Origin: Azorinus chamasolen
Lineage: Eukaryota; Mollusca; Bivalvia; Cardiida; Solecurtidae
DNA: 64,000 nt
NCBI GenBank assembly: GCA_963576725.1
Contig: OY755252.1
Location: forward strand, 44,245,552-44,309,551
Direction: 5' to 3'
Below the pieces are notes generated by a model. The model saw nothing but the letters and a program-made list of their open reading frames with translations, made no database searches and was not told the origin of the DNA. Positions within the stretch are counted from its first letter, which is position 1. Each line of letters starts with the position of its first letter. Of the stretch, positions 22,736-33,367 are shown in pieces. The translations under genes were made by a program, and so were the position numbers.

Positions 22736-23240
22736 TTAAATAGATAGATAGATTTATTTCAATATTGAGCAACAAGACAAATAGTTTACAACACATACAT
22801 ATTTTATAATTATAACAAAATAAAAATTATTGATAATAATGTTATATGTGTTATGAACCCTGCCAGTCACATCAATATCAAGGATGACACAAAAAAGAGA
22901 AAATATTTCTCTTATTTCCATTGTGGTCCTTGTTATTGATGGTCTGACATAGAGAGGCATGAATTATGAAGAAAATTAAATAATTTACTTTAATGGAAAA
23001 ATAATAAATCTATAAATTATGTTTATCACAGTGTTGTAAATGCTCTATTAATTACTACGAATACATGTATATAAATAAAATGAAATAAGCTATCTAGATT
23101 GGCACAATTATCACAAATTACTGAATTTTATAAAAAAATCTTAGTAAAATATGTAAGATCTGCTGTAAACATTGCAATGAAAATGCATGAGTGTTGCTGA
23201 AGAATTCCCAACCACAGCCCATATATCAGAAAGTAGAGAT

Positions 23241-23486
23241 TTAACCCTTTCCCTTATATAAAATTGTTTTCACCTATTTGCAATCAGAATAGACCCAGAT
23301 AAGATGGTTCACATAGGAGCTGTCTGATCAGGGTCTACTCTGTTTGCTTTTGATATGAAAAATTGGTCTAACTCTAGTTTTGTCAAAGCAAAAATTCCCT
23401 TGAAAATTTAACATTTTAAACATTGAACCTATAAGTATTCATGTTGTCATTATTTCTTTAATGAATGCTGTAAGGGGAAGGGTTAA
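23241..23486. mobile_element. Family A MITE inserted in LINE-derived sequence
   Basis: 246 bp bounded by TTAA: TTAACCCTTTCCCTTATAT at the left and GGGGAAGGGTTAA at the right, with core aagatggttcacataggagc and flanking cagaatagaccc/gggtctactctg. Confidence 0.75.
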
Positions 23487-23764
23487 ATAGCTGTTTGCTG
23501 TCATTTTAAATGTCCCCTACTGGGAGTCATGTAGGATATGACAGTAGGTATTGGCAAGGACTCTAGAAATACCCTGTGGTTGTATATATCACAGCAAAGT
23601 AAAGCAACTTTTATATTTTAAAGAACAGCTTAAGAAACATATAAAACTCAGATACACAATCTGTGGTATATCAAATCTTGCATGAAATTGGCACTGTTAC
23701 AAGTTCCTAAAATATATATGTAAACTTAAATAATGAGATTGCTATAAAAAATGGATTACCAGAG

Positions 23765-24060
23765 TTATAAATTTAAAAAGTGATCTTTAACTGCCCTTTT
23801 AAAATGTGTTATGTTGGGTATATCTCTAATCATGGGAGGTAACATATTCCATAACTTGCATCCTAAGTAGGAGAAAGACTTTAACCCAAAACCTTTGACC
23901 TTTGGAGGCGCAAATGAACCATGCTGGTTGGATCTAGTTCTATGTGTATGAAGTGAAATCTGAGTTATAAAATGTTGACTCATATAATCAGGACTTAGGC
24001 CATTTTTAATTTTAAAAACATGACAGAGTGTAATATTCATGGTGTAAATATTTTTTACAT
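23765..24060 (-). pseudogene. LINE reverse transcriptase C-terminal fragment
   Basis: A 91-codon frame encodes the tail typical of RTE/CR1/jockey-group LINE proteins: HVFKIKNGLSPDYMSQHF, HTHRTRSNQHGSF, SFSYLGCKLWNMLPPMIRDI and FKRAVKDHFLNL, ending at a natural stop. The catalytic RT core and endonuclease are absent, so this is a 5'-truncated copy, as is usual for LINEs. It lies in intron 6, same strand as the gene. The A/T-rich stretch 22740-22980, starting with a tagataga run, could be its 3' tail, now separated by the MITE at 23241-23486; that link is tentative. Confidence 0.7.
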
Positions 24061-24351
24061 AATGTTCAACTGGGAAATGTATAAAGAAAAGTGTTTTTGC
24101 TACTACTTTAAAATTCTAGCACTAAATTCGTAATGGCATATGAAGAAGGGAACGTTTGACTAAGGCAGAAACTGTATAATAAGATCTATACCATTCCACA
24201 AACAAAAAGCCGCCCCTGATAAGACATTCCTGCAGGAGCTGTCTGATCATGGCCTACTCTGTTTGTAAATAAATTAAACGACGTTTATATGAAGAACAGG
24301 GATATATGTTCCAGATGTCACCGGTTTGGCCACTTCTGTACTGATTCTAAC

Positions 24352-24400
24352 CTGCTCGTCTCTGATCCAACGGTTGTTGCTGTCTTTGCTGCTCCTCGAG
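24352..24400 (-). CDS. IAP-type protein, coding exon 6 (Gln-rich linker)
   Basis: A 49-nt exon between acceptor TTTCTTGTAG| and donor GCAG|GTTAGA. It enters in phase 0 and leaves in phase 1. It encodes LEEQQRQQQPLDQRRA plus the first base of an Asp codon completed by exon 7, a short Gln/Arg-rich helical linker between BIR and RING. The exon is too short for ORF prediction; it is supported by the splice signals, by phase agreement on both sides and by position between the BIR and RING exons. Confidence 0.8.
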
Positions 24401-24423
24401 CTACAAGAAAGATAAATCAAAAT

Positions 24424-24619
24424 AAGTAAAACCCCTCTAAAGCAACCACTTTATGAATAAACATAGTTGTTAGAAGCAGATGGTTGCTAAATGCAGGATG
24501 AATGTAATGCTAAAAGCTCCTGTAGCAGCTTTCTACATTACTTCCATCCTGCATTAAGCTACCTCCTGTCATAAAACAGTTTGGACCTCATTTGGTGGTC
24601 ACTTTAGAGTGTTTTACTG
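24424..24619. mobile_element. pogo/Tigger-type MITE (family C)
   Basis: Begins agtaaaacccctctaaagc, ends ttagagtgttttactg, with a core gctaaatgcaggatgaatg ... catcctgcattaagctacc. It lies 24 bp upstream of the exon 6 acceptor, within intron 5. Confidence 0.65.
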
Positions 24620-26223
24620 TAGTTACCGGACTGCACTTGAATTGTAATATGATCTAAGGTACTGCCTAAAGTACGAGCTCCAGCACTCATTATTCAAACT
24701 GTATTTATATAATCTCGTAGTTGAGACACCTACTAGTTAAAGGGATAGTCTCTACTTGCAACGTGTTTTAAAAATGTCTAACAGTTACATAAATATTTGA
24801 ATATTGTTTATATTATGCTGAAAAGAAGTGTATCGCAAGAAAACAAGTCGACTAAACACCGAAGAAGGCACACCTTTCGTGTGTTCTATATGCTATTCGG
24901 TAGTGTATTAGTATTTATTCGGCTCGTGGTTTGGTTTCGTTTGACCTAGGCCGATAATATCTTGTTGTAGAACAAAAATATAAGTATCGATGAAAACGGT
25001 TTATTTTGTATCACAGAAGCATGTTTCGATATAAGTTCAAATTGACATTCTTCATAATAATGATTGAACATAACAAATACATGTACCAAGTTTTATGGTA
25101 TCTTTGAAAATATGAGTTTATTGTATAGACTTCCTCTTTAAATCAATAAACCGCAAATAGACAATTGCAAATTACTTTAAATTGATTCGGATAAATTATT
25201 TATTTTTCTAGATTGGTACCATATATATTTAATTAGGTCTGTTTGCAAATTCGTGAAAAGGCGTTTATATGAGGGAAAGGATTAAATATAATCTTATATC
25301 AAATGACAACCCATGTCATATTCTTGTTCACATGACTTGAATATCTTTTAAAAACTGCTTTCAAGCCTATAAGTCTTATTTTGGCTTGAAATATATGGTA
25401 ATAAATAATGATGTTTACACATCGATGGAATCATCACTGAACTTGATAATTAACTCTGATAGGTGGTTGTCAACTGATATTGTATGTTTGTCAGTATAAG
25501 AGAAAAATATTGCAATATTTGATTATGTTCAAGGGCTCACGACTTTGACACACAAACAAAACATCTACAATCCATCATAAACAGTCAAATCTATTCTACT
25601 AACAGTAACTACATGTTGCAAACAACCAGGTATACTCTACAAAGTTTGTTACATTACAATACTGTATTAAGCATTTCCTTCATAGACAACTTTTGGCACA
25701 TTGGTAAGCAGAACAAACCCAGATCTGACCCAGCCAAAAACAAAAGTGTAATTATGAAACTTTAATCAATGAATTTTCCTAATCATCATATTTTAATATA
25801 ATGTTCATGGATAAAGGGTTAAATCAGCTTAAATCACCACCTGATAATGCAACCAGTCACTGATAGTTTACTGTACCCATTGTCCCTAGTTATGTACCTA
25901 ACTGTCAGGAATTATTCAGTCACACTACATTAACAAGCACAGTACATGTATATTGTTGTTTTAGACTTTTTAAATATGGAAAATGCCTAAAAAGACCTCT
26001 TTGACTATAGAGAAGTTACACAAAAGAGGAAACCTGTAAAAAAAACTCAGTGTTGGTAAAATGCAAATTCTTCACATTTTAAGGAGAAAGCTCCTATGCT
26101 TTCTGTATTAGCTATGCCTTGTATTAAGCAACCACCTGCACTCATATGTTCAATAGATGAAGGGCCGCTTAAGCCAGGTTCTACTGTTGTTTGATGATGG
26201 AAGAATAATGGATAATCACTTAC
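24620..26223 (-). other. Intron 5 remainder
   Basis: No coding sequence is seen. A decayed family C MITE lies at about 25980-26190 (cttgtattaagcaaccacctgc) and hairpin-family debris near 25700-25830. Confidence 0.5.
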
Positions 26224-26324
26224 ATGTTGTTGCTTTACAGCCTCTACATAGCTTTCCCCCTTCAGTCTTTTGACATATGGACAAGTTGTGTACCATCTTG
26301 TGTGCTTTTTAACTGGATCCTCAC
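26224..26324 (-). CDS. IAP-type protein, coding exon 5: C-terminal part of canonical BIR
   Basis: A 101-nt exon between acceptor TGATACAG| and donor CAT|GTAAGT, phase 1 in and phase 0 out. With exon 4 it reads GEDPVKKHTRWYTTCPYVK, then LKGESYVEAVKQQH. It supplies the His and last Cys zinc ligands (His1625, Cys1632) with the canonical six-residue spacing, the Glu-Asp-Pro turn and the Trp after the His that lines the peptide groove in XIAP BIR3-like domains. Too short for ORF prediction, but the BIR match is unambiguous. Confidence 0.92.
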
Positions 26325-26460
26325 CTGTATCATAAGCAAAATACTCTAATAACCCTTAAATATGAACACACATGTTACCTTCACCAACGGTTTTTAATAC
26401 TGAATAACCCTTACCTTAACGAACAGTTATGCATAAAGTAGATATATTCATGACTATTTG

Positions 26461-26750
26461 TTAACCCTTTACTCCACAAACATTCATGCAAGAATTAATG
26501 ATATCAGGACAATTAATTAGACTCATTGTTATAACAGCACATGGACACAGGAAGTTTTGTCCATGGTTGAAACTACAGAATCTTATCTATAGCATATCAT
26601 ATGCAAACAGAGTAGATACTGATTATATGGCCCCTACAGGAGCAAAGGCATAGAACCAGCCGACCCTGATCAGATAGCTCCCACTGGAGAGGTCTGATCT
26701 GGGGTTACTCTGTTTGCAAAGGCGTGAAAATGGGTTTATATGCAGGCAAT
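26461..26750. mobile_element. Family A MITE, long form, with doubled hairpin
   Basis: Starts TTAACCCTTTACTCCACAAA and carries attaattagactc and gaaactacagaatc segments, then two hairpin cores (near 26605-26645 and 26660-26710). The right end is decayed (tatgcaggcaattgg). Confidence 0.55.
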
Positions 26751-28526
26751 TGGAAGTCAATTCCACACTATTTTGATAACTGAATGAATAAATGGAGTAG
26801 CTAAGTGTGGACCCTGATCAAATGCTATCATAAATTCGCCCACAGAATGGTAAGCGTTTAACACTTTACTATATTCTTGTGAAATAATAAGATCATGAAT
26901 ACTTATTAGATTATTTTTCTTATAATAGATTATGAATACAGAACTGTTTGGCCACGGCAGAAAATATAAAATCAGATCCATAACAATTCCATAAGCAAAC
27001 AGTGAAGAGCCTGATCAGGAGCCATCTGATCTGAGTCGACTCTGTTTGCAAAGACTGTAAAAGTTGTTTCTATGAAGTAAATTTTTAAAAGTAAATTGGT
27101 TTAATTAAAATAGTGATATAATGTTGCAGTCTACAAAAAACACACTCATCATACTGAATCGAGTAGAAAGTTATGTTGCAACAAAATTATTTAAAATATG
27201 AATATTTGTTTGAAATTGAGAAGAAAGTATTCCCTATTATTAATGGGCATGCATAACGTTGAAACCAATTAGTGAATACACATTTTTATGTTAACCCTTT
27301 CCCTTATATAAACGCCTTTTTCACACATTTGCAAGCAGGTTCGGAGCCGTCTGATAGGGTCTTCTCTATTTATTCTTTTTTAAAAAAAGATAATAGTTAT
27401 CGACTCCACATCTTCTACGATTACCAAAATTGCATGTGTATATTATGGTATCATAAAAGTGCAGCTAATAAATATTCATGAGACCACTATTTCTTACATA
27501 AATATGCAACAGTTCAGAGATAAAAGTAATTGGTTGTTTTATGAACAATACAAGTACATGTAATAATGAGCTCTATTGGATCTTTCATCAACTGACATTC
27601 TGCATTCCAAGTGTCTACAAAATCATCAGTAAGATTTTGGCGGGGTCACATTAACACTTTATCTAATAAATATTCATGTAGGAAATGACATCATAAATAC
27701 GAACCAGTTATTTTTTATAATGACATATGAGCACACAATTTAGTATTTCACGGTACGGCAGAACACAGTACGGCAGATCTATATCATTATGTATGCAGTG
27801 AAGACTAATCAGACGACTCCTACAGATGCCACCTGATCTAGATCTATTCGGTCTGCAAAGAAGTCAAAAAACATCTCTATGAAGTTAACTAAAAAACCAC
27901 GCACGACAGCCTTGATTACAAATCAAATGGCTGATAACCCCTGTATGTTAGATTCTCAAAACATTTTAAGTGATGCACATTCATACTTCACAGCTGTGTA
28001 TCAACTTACTTTTCACTTGAATTATGTTGACAATTTATTGTCTGACAAAACATTTGATACAAGTCCAGTGACAGATAACTCCTGTATAAATTGTTAGATA
28101 CTAACATTAATTATGTCAAGCACATCTACCCTTCAAACACACCATGTGTACAAGCATTCATAGAAATCTGACAAAACCTGTAGACGAAGTTTGTACCACA
28201 AGTTCACACATTATGACAGTAAACCCATTCCCTCAAAAGGGAATAGTTAGACCCAACCTCTTCCAAATGAATAGATCTACCGAAAAGGAGCATTTACTAT
28301 TGAATAAAACCTTGACACGTGTGTAGTTTTGAAACCATTTTGATTAAAAGAGTATTAATCAAATCGCTTTCAAAATGTTGACTATTACAGAGGCGTCAAA
28401 AGGCATCAATATCTAAGTTTAAGGGCTGTAACTCCATATAACGTAGGGACAGGCGAACACAATTCAATGTCATGCAAAATACACTTCATAGAGGCCAGGT
28501 GAAGGGGAAGGGTGACAAAGAGAGTA
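26751..28526 (-). other. Intron 4, MITE-rich part
   Basis: Hairpin-family copies near 27000-27050, 27291-27520 (starts TTAACCCTTTCCCTTATATA) and 27650-27885, and a decayed family B copy at about 28225-28430. Short ORFs (27879-28097, 28144-28326) have no features. No exon is needed here. Confidence 0.5.
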
Positions 28527-29039
28527 CCGCCTTGGCACGGTCAGTAGCAAAAATACCACTGGGGGTTTAAACCGGTTTACGGACGTCCTAACCTCACACT
28601 TCTCTCAAAGTCACCCTAGCTTTACAAATATTGTAAATAAAGGTATCCCCGCTGGACTTACCCACAACATAGACGACGGTGAACACAGGACAACATGTAA
28701 AACATAGCATAATAACTGTGACAATCCGTCAAATATGTACTCAATGACTTTGCTGAAGTCAGAGCACCTGCAGGTATTCCGTTAAGGGCACGACAGGGAA
28801 AAAGTAATACATGAGTCTGGTAAGCTCATCCCGTATCTGTGTTAGAGAGTATACCATCATAGAGCACTACCCTCGGTCTGTCATCGCGCAATCAAAGAGG
28901 GAAGCGTAGCTACCGACTGTAAAAGGGTCGATAATCAAACATGCAGTGTGTTGCAATATAATGGGATCATAATCCTTATTCTTAAATGTTTTAATGCGTG
29001 TTCATATATTAAGTTTGTAGATAACATCCCCATAAAATA
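28527..29039 (-). repeat. Left arm of a ~0.5-kb inverted repeat flanking exon 4
   Basis: It is the reverse complement of 31269-31814, with few differences by eye (about three in a 98-base stretch compared) and one 30-40 base deletion in this arm near 28985-29015. It lies in intron 4. Confidence 0.9.
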
Positions 29040-30430
29040 AGGTTGATGCAGTAATGTCCGTAGATTGCAATTATGTTTACTAATGAGTGGTAAATTTCGG
29101 TAATAGAATTTAGAAAACGTTTTCCGAAGTTTGTGATATCTGTAACCTTGCTTAAGAAGTTTAGCAGTTATTACTAAATTACGTCTGTTAAAATCTTCAA
29201 GCAAAGAACAGGCTCGGGCAAACCGAATAAGTTGAGAAATATAAACCCCATAAGATGCAGAACGGGGCACATCTCCATCTAGAAAAGGATAATTAACAAA
29301 TTTAAAGTTCAAATCTTCTCTTTTATCGTATATTTTGGATGAAACTATCATTTGTAATTGAAAGATGCAAATCTAAAATGAAGCTATAATGTCAGATTGA
29401 TTCGCATTGTTTAAATACAGTTCTTTTTGTTTCAAAATAAGGATTATCTAAATTCAAAATATCGTCTAAATACCTTGAAGTTTTATTAAAAGCATTAACA
29501 ATATCGGTCTGTGTATCAGGTTTTAAGAAAAGCATAAAATCTCTCTCATAGCAATACAAAAACAAATCTGCAACAAGAGGGGCACAATTTGTACCCATTG
29601 GTATACCAACAACTTGACGATATATGGTACCCCCATAACGCACAAATTATCTAAAAGAAGGTAAGAGATTTACAAACATCAAAGCAGGTCCACATTGTGT
29701 AATGTTCAACTTCTGAATTCGAAAAGAATGAACATTGAACATTAAAGCAATGAACATTTTGCTCTGGCAAAGGTTTTTTCTATTAATTTAATAAGTTAGT
29801 TTATCCTTTATAAAATGGTGAGGTAGAGTAGTATAGAGTGTAGAGAAATCATAAGAACTCAGTGAAGAAATGTTATACTGTTCATTTTGAAGTTTCGTTA
29901 AAACATCATTTGAATTTTTTATGGAACACACAAGAATTTTCATATATCTTATCACAGTAACGTTTTACATGTTGTTTGATCGTAGTAAGACAGGACGTCA
30001 AAAGTTTAGATATTTTAGTAGTGGTACAACAGCTAGAGTTGGCAATAAAACACTCCTTACAAGTGATTTATGTAGTTTCGGAATCCAGTACAAAGTAGAT
30101 AGTTTATGTTGTTTTATGTTAGGACCAGACTTAAAATTATTGCACATTTTACATGTTCCGAAACTATATCTTTTTTCAGGTGTTTGAACTGTTACATGTA
30201 TAAGTTTGTGAATCAGTTAGCTCCTGTTTTAAAACATCAACATAATACAATCTTAAAATAATGATTACACTATTTGATGCCTTGTCAGCAGGAACAAGAA
30301 AATAATTTGAATGAAAATTAGAAATGTTTTTCTTCTTCTTTTATCCTTAACGATATCAAAATTACCAGTAAGGCCATGACCAACTGGTTTATAGCAAAAG
30401 TTAGAAATGCTACAATCTGAAGAAAACTAG
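28527..30430 (-). mobile_element. Penelope-like (?) retroelement remnant with RT domain
   Basis: Minus-strand coding relic broken by stops and frameshifts. In order: KPVGHGLTGNFDIV near 30380, SSYDFSTLYTTLPHHFIKD near 29840, GIPMGTNCAPLVADLFLY and the catalytic SRYLDDILNLDN within 29643-29392, then SSKIYDKREDLNFKF, YPFLDGDVPRSASYGVYISQ and GYRYHKLRKTFSKFYYRN within 29351-28935. This RT type is common in invertebrates; the YLDDIL box and the inverted partial copy nearby suggest a Penelope-like element, but the superfamily is uncertain. The last ~513 bp (28527-29039) is repeated in inverted orientation at 31269-31814. Confidence 0.75.
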
Positions 30431-30598
30431 AAGGAGTAGGGTGTGACACAAACTATCTATCTATTGCCCATGGCAAGCATTCAACTACCCATATGAACGC
30501 GGACCGACCATCCAACTGACAGACAGTGTGATTTCAGTATACCTCCTCAAACCTTGTTTGCGGGGGTATGAAAAGGATTTAAAGTACATTAAACCTAC

Positions 30599-30658
30599 CA
30601 GCTTTCCAATTCAGACACCTTCCACCGCAGGCAAAGCATGTAGTAAGATCAGCAACCC
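30599..30658 (-). CDS. IAP-type protein, coding exon 4: zinc-binding centre of canonical BIR
   Basis: A 60-nt exon between acceptor TTGTTTCAG| and donor GCTG|GTAGGT. It enters and leaves in phase 1, so its removal would keep the frame. It encodes VADLTTCFACGGRCLNWKA, carrying the two Cys ligands (Cys1606, Cys1609 approximately), the conserved Gly-Gly and the Trp of the BIR fold. It is too short for ORF prediction; the BIR motif and phase match on both sides make it secure. Oppositely oriented retroelement arms lie on both sides (28527-29039 and 31269-31814). Confidence 0.93.
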
Positions 30659-31268
30659 CTGAAACAAGCATACACAAGCATTTCATCATTTGTACAGAAA
30701 AAGAACAAAGTAATAGTGTAACAGAAAATAAATGATCTATTCTTGAAAGTATTTAAATTTACACATCTTATCTGCTCGTATGTAACTATGCTGTATCAAT
30801 CTTGCTTGTAACAAATATATGGGAGCATTGAAGGCAATGCCCCTATATATTCCCCTATACGTTTCTAAAAGTTTCTAATTCCAATCGCTGTAATTCCTTG
30901 AAAAATAAATGCAGCATAAAAACATTCAAACTCGATCTTCAATTTATTATATTAAAACCACATACCAAATTATCATTTCAATATCCGCTATAGTTTAGTA
31001 AAATATTAGAAAACAATAATTTTCCTGATTTTTTCTGTGCAAAATCAAATGTAGCAAAACCAAATTCAACATCTGAAATTTATCATAATAACGTTAAATG
31101 CCAAATATCGCTTCCAGACTGCTATTGTTTAGAAAAACAGTCTGGAAAACCTAAACTGCTGTAATTCCATGACAAATCATTGAAATGGGGAAATAATCAA
31201 AATCGATTTGTAACTCATTATAATAGAGCTAAATACCAAATATCACTTGAATTTATGTAAGGGTTTAG

Positions 31269-31814
31269 AATTTTATGGGGATGTTATCTACAAACTTAGG
31301 AAAATTCGGGTTCATATCCATTTTCATGATTTGCTTATAAAACGCATTAAAACATTTAAAAAGAAAGGTTATGATCCTATTATATTGCAACGCACTGCAT
31401 GTTTGGTTATCGACCCTTTTACAGTCGGTAGCTACGCTTCCCTCTTTGCTTGCGCGATGACAGGCCGAGGGTAGTACTCTATGATGGTATACTCTTAAAC
31501 TTGGATACAGGATGAGCTTACCAGACTCATGTATTACTTTTTCCCTGTCGTGCCCTTAACGGCTTACCTGCAGGTGCTCTGACTTCAGCAAAGTCATTGA
31601 GTACATATTTGACGGATTGCCACAGTTATTATGCTATGTTTTACATGTTGTCCTGTGTTCACCGTCGTCTATGTTGTGGGTAAGTCCAGCGGGGATACCT
31701 TTATTTACAATATTTGTAAAGCTAGGGTGACTTTGAGAGAAGTGTGAGGTTAGGACGTCCGTAAACCGGTTTAAACCCCCAGTGGTGTTTTTGCTACTGA
31801 CCGTGCCAAGGCGG
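31269..31814 (+). mobile_element. Right arm: inverted partial copy of the Penelope-like element
   Basis: A plus-strand frame (ending in a stop at 31474) encodes the C-terminal end of the same RT protein (FYGDVIYKLRKI, IKTFKKKGYDPIILQRTACL, DPFTVGSYASLF), then about 340 bp of shared 3' non-coding sequence. It is a head-to-head partner of 28527-29039 in intron 3. Confidence 0.85.
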
Positions 31815-31920
31815 CTTGCGTCTTTGTGCTTGTGATTTGTTCATGTGTGGAACGTTTGTCTCTGGTTCTTGTGTGTCTTTTGGTGTTTCCTGTGTTCATT
31901 TCGTGTGTGTACGTTTGGGT

Positions 31921-31926
31921 GTGTGG

Positions 31927-31993
<67 letters not shown>
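31921..31993. repeat. (GT)n microsatellite
   Basis: About 70 bases of nearly uninterrupted GT, about 110 bp beyond the right retroelement arm. ORFs over it in several frames are spurious. Confidence 0.97.
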
Positions 31994-31994
<1 letters not shown>

Positions 31995-32778
31995 TGCTGT
32001 CTATCGGTGTTTTGGTGGTGGTTGCGTCTTGCATGTGGCTTTGCCTGCTTGACTTTACTACTTTTCCATTTAGAAAAAAATTCGGAAAACTGACGTGTGA
32101 CTGACTCACTGACTGACGGACGGATAGAGGGCATAGGACAGAATGCAAACATATAGTTCACTTTGGCATTGCCAGTAGATGAATAATACTAATAGAACTC
32201 AAGAACAACACATGCAGATGGCATTGACCCCGTCCGCATATTTAGTTTTAAAAGGGTAATAACTATTTATATTTGCAAGAAAGAGTAATGACACCTTTCC
32301 AGATGGTAGCCCCTGATATGATGAATAAAATTGTAAGGGATAGCTGTACTGATGTTGCACATCACTCACAACCACGACACCAAAGCTATAGCAATACCCT
32401 GACCTTTACTTACTATGCAATGATTTGAATTACACATTCATATAAAACTGGAACTATCATTAAAGGGGATGGAAAAACATCGCGCTACAGCCTTGACCGT
32501 AAATCTAAATACCCGTCTTTCAAACCAAAATGACATAACATTTATCGAAGTACAAACGTTAATAATTCTGCAATGTTTAAAGGTAAACAAATGAAAATTG
32601 CATCATGCACATATACTATTCATTGTTATTTACACCAAATATAAAGTAAATAAATTTAACAATGAACGAGGAATGTGGACCAAAGCTATCTCTGTTCAAA
32701 TGTGGATGGACTGACCAACAGGACAGGGTGACTCCAGTATAACCTCTCAAACAAGTTTGCTCGGGTAGTTATGTAAAT

Positions 32779-32955
32779 ATAGTAAAACCTTTTTCACCGA
32801 ACACTCAAATACATATTACTATCGACATGTCGCAGTTTAAACGCACAATGAAAGTACAAAAATGAGTTGCACCCTGCATTAAGCGGCCATCAGCCTGAAA
32901 GAGTCTAAATCATTCAAAACTAAAGCTTCGAATAATCGAGGTTTTACCGCTGAAC
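32779..32955. mobile_element. Decayed family C MITE next to the exon 3 donor
   Basis: Left end agtaaaaccttttt, right end gaggttttaccgctg, interior caccctgcattaagcggcc. The right end lies about 14 bp from the exon 3 splice donor. Confidence 0.5.
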
Positions 32956-32968
32956 ACTGTAAAAGTAC

Positions 32969-33367
32969 CCGTCGAGAAGAATCCTGCTTCTGCCATTCTT
33001 CTTGGGGTTTGGTCTAGGGAGCCTGGCCTTCGTCTGAATGTATCAGTCCTTGCATCCACTGATGTATAGTCAGGATATTTGGGATCGGGAATAAATATCA
33101 GCTCAGGGTGAGTCTGGATGTGACCTAAAGTCTCACAAGGAAGTACTACTTCTGCTACATCATGGGCAACCACTGATCCTTGACCTCTGGCTCCATCTGC
33201 TTGCCACCTTGATGCTGTCTGCTGACTGGAGATTGTTGAGTAACTGGCAGCTGTAGCCTGGCCTGCACTTGATGCATGTTGAGGACCTGTGTAATCTTGT
33301 AGTGCTGTGGACTGACTCTGAGAAGCCAACAAATCAGGAGATGACTGCCTATCAGAGACCTGTGCAT
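32969..33367 (-). CDS. IAP-type protein, coding exon 3: linker and N-terminal half of canonical BIR
   Basis: A 399-nt exon between acceptor TTATCTTACAG| and donor ACGG|GTACTT, phase 1 in and out. The first ~95 residues are a Gln/Ser/Ala-rich linker. Then comes HPELIFIPDPKYPDYTSV, RTDTFRRRP and RRMAEAGFFSTG, the start of a BIR domain (about residues 1560-1597), with the conserved Arg-x-Ala-Glu-Ala-Gly-Phe-Phe-x-Thr-Gly before the intron. Splitting a BIR right after the Thr-Gly is usual for animal IAP genes. The open frame runs past the donor to 32910, but that tail has no BIR character. Confidence 0.93.

Larger units (their letters stand above)
20776..24351 (-). other. Intron 6 of the IAP-type gene
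   Basis: About 3.6 kb with no coding exon found. It is packed with family A palindromic MITEs and fragments (hairpins near 21010, 21375-21435, 22262-22320, 22570-22640, 23285-23345, 24205-24260) and a LINE fragment. An unseen small exon is not required, since exons 6 and 7 join in phase. Confidence 0.6.

Noticed and set aside
31771..32161. Four overlapping ORFs around 31.8-32.1 kb in both strands
   Set aside because: They are created by the (GT)n microsatellite (Cys-Val or Thr-His runs).
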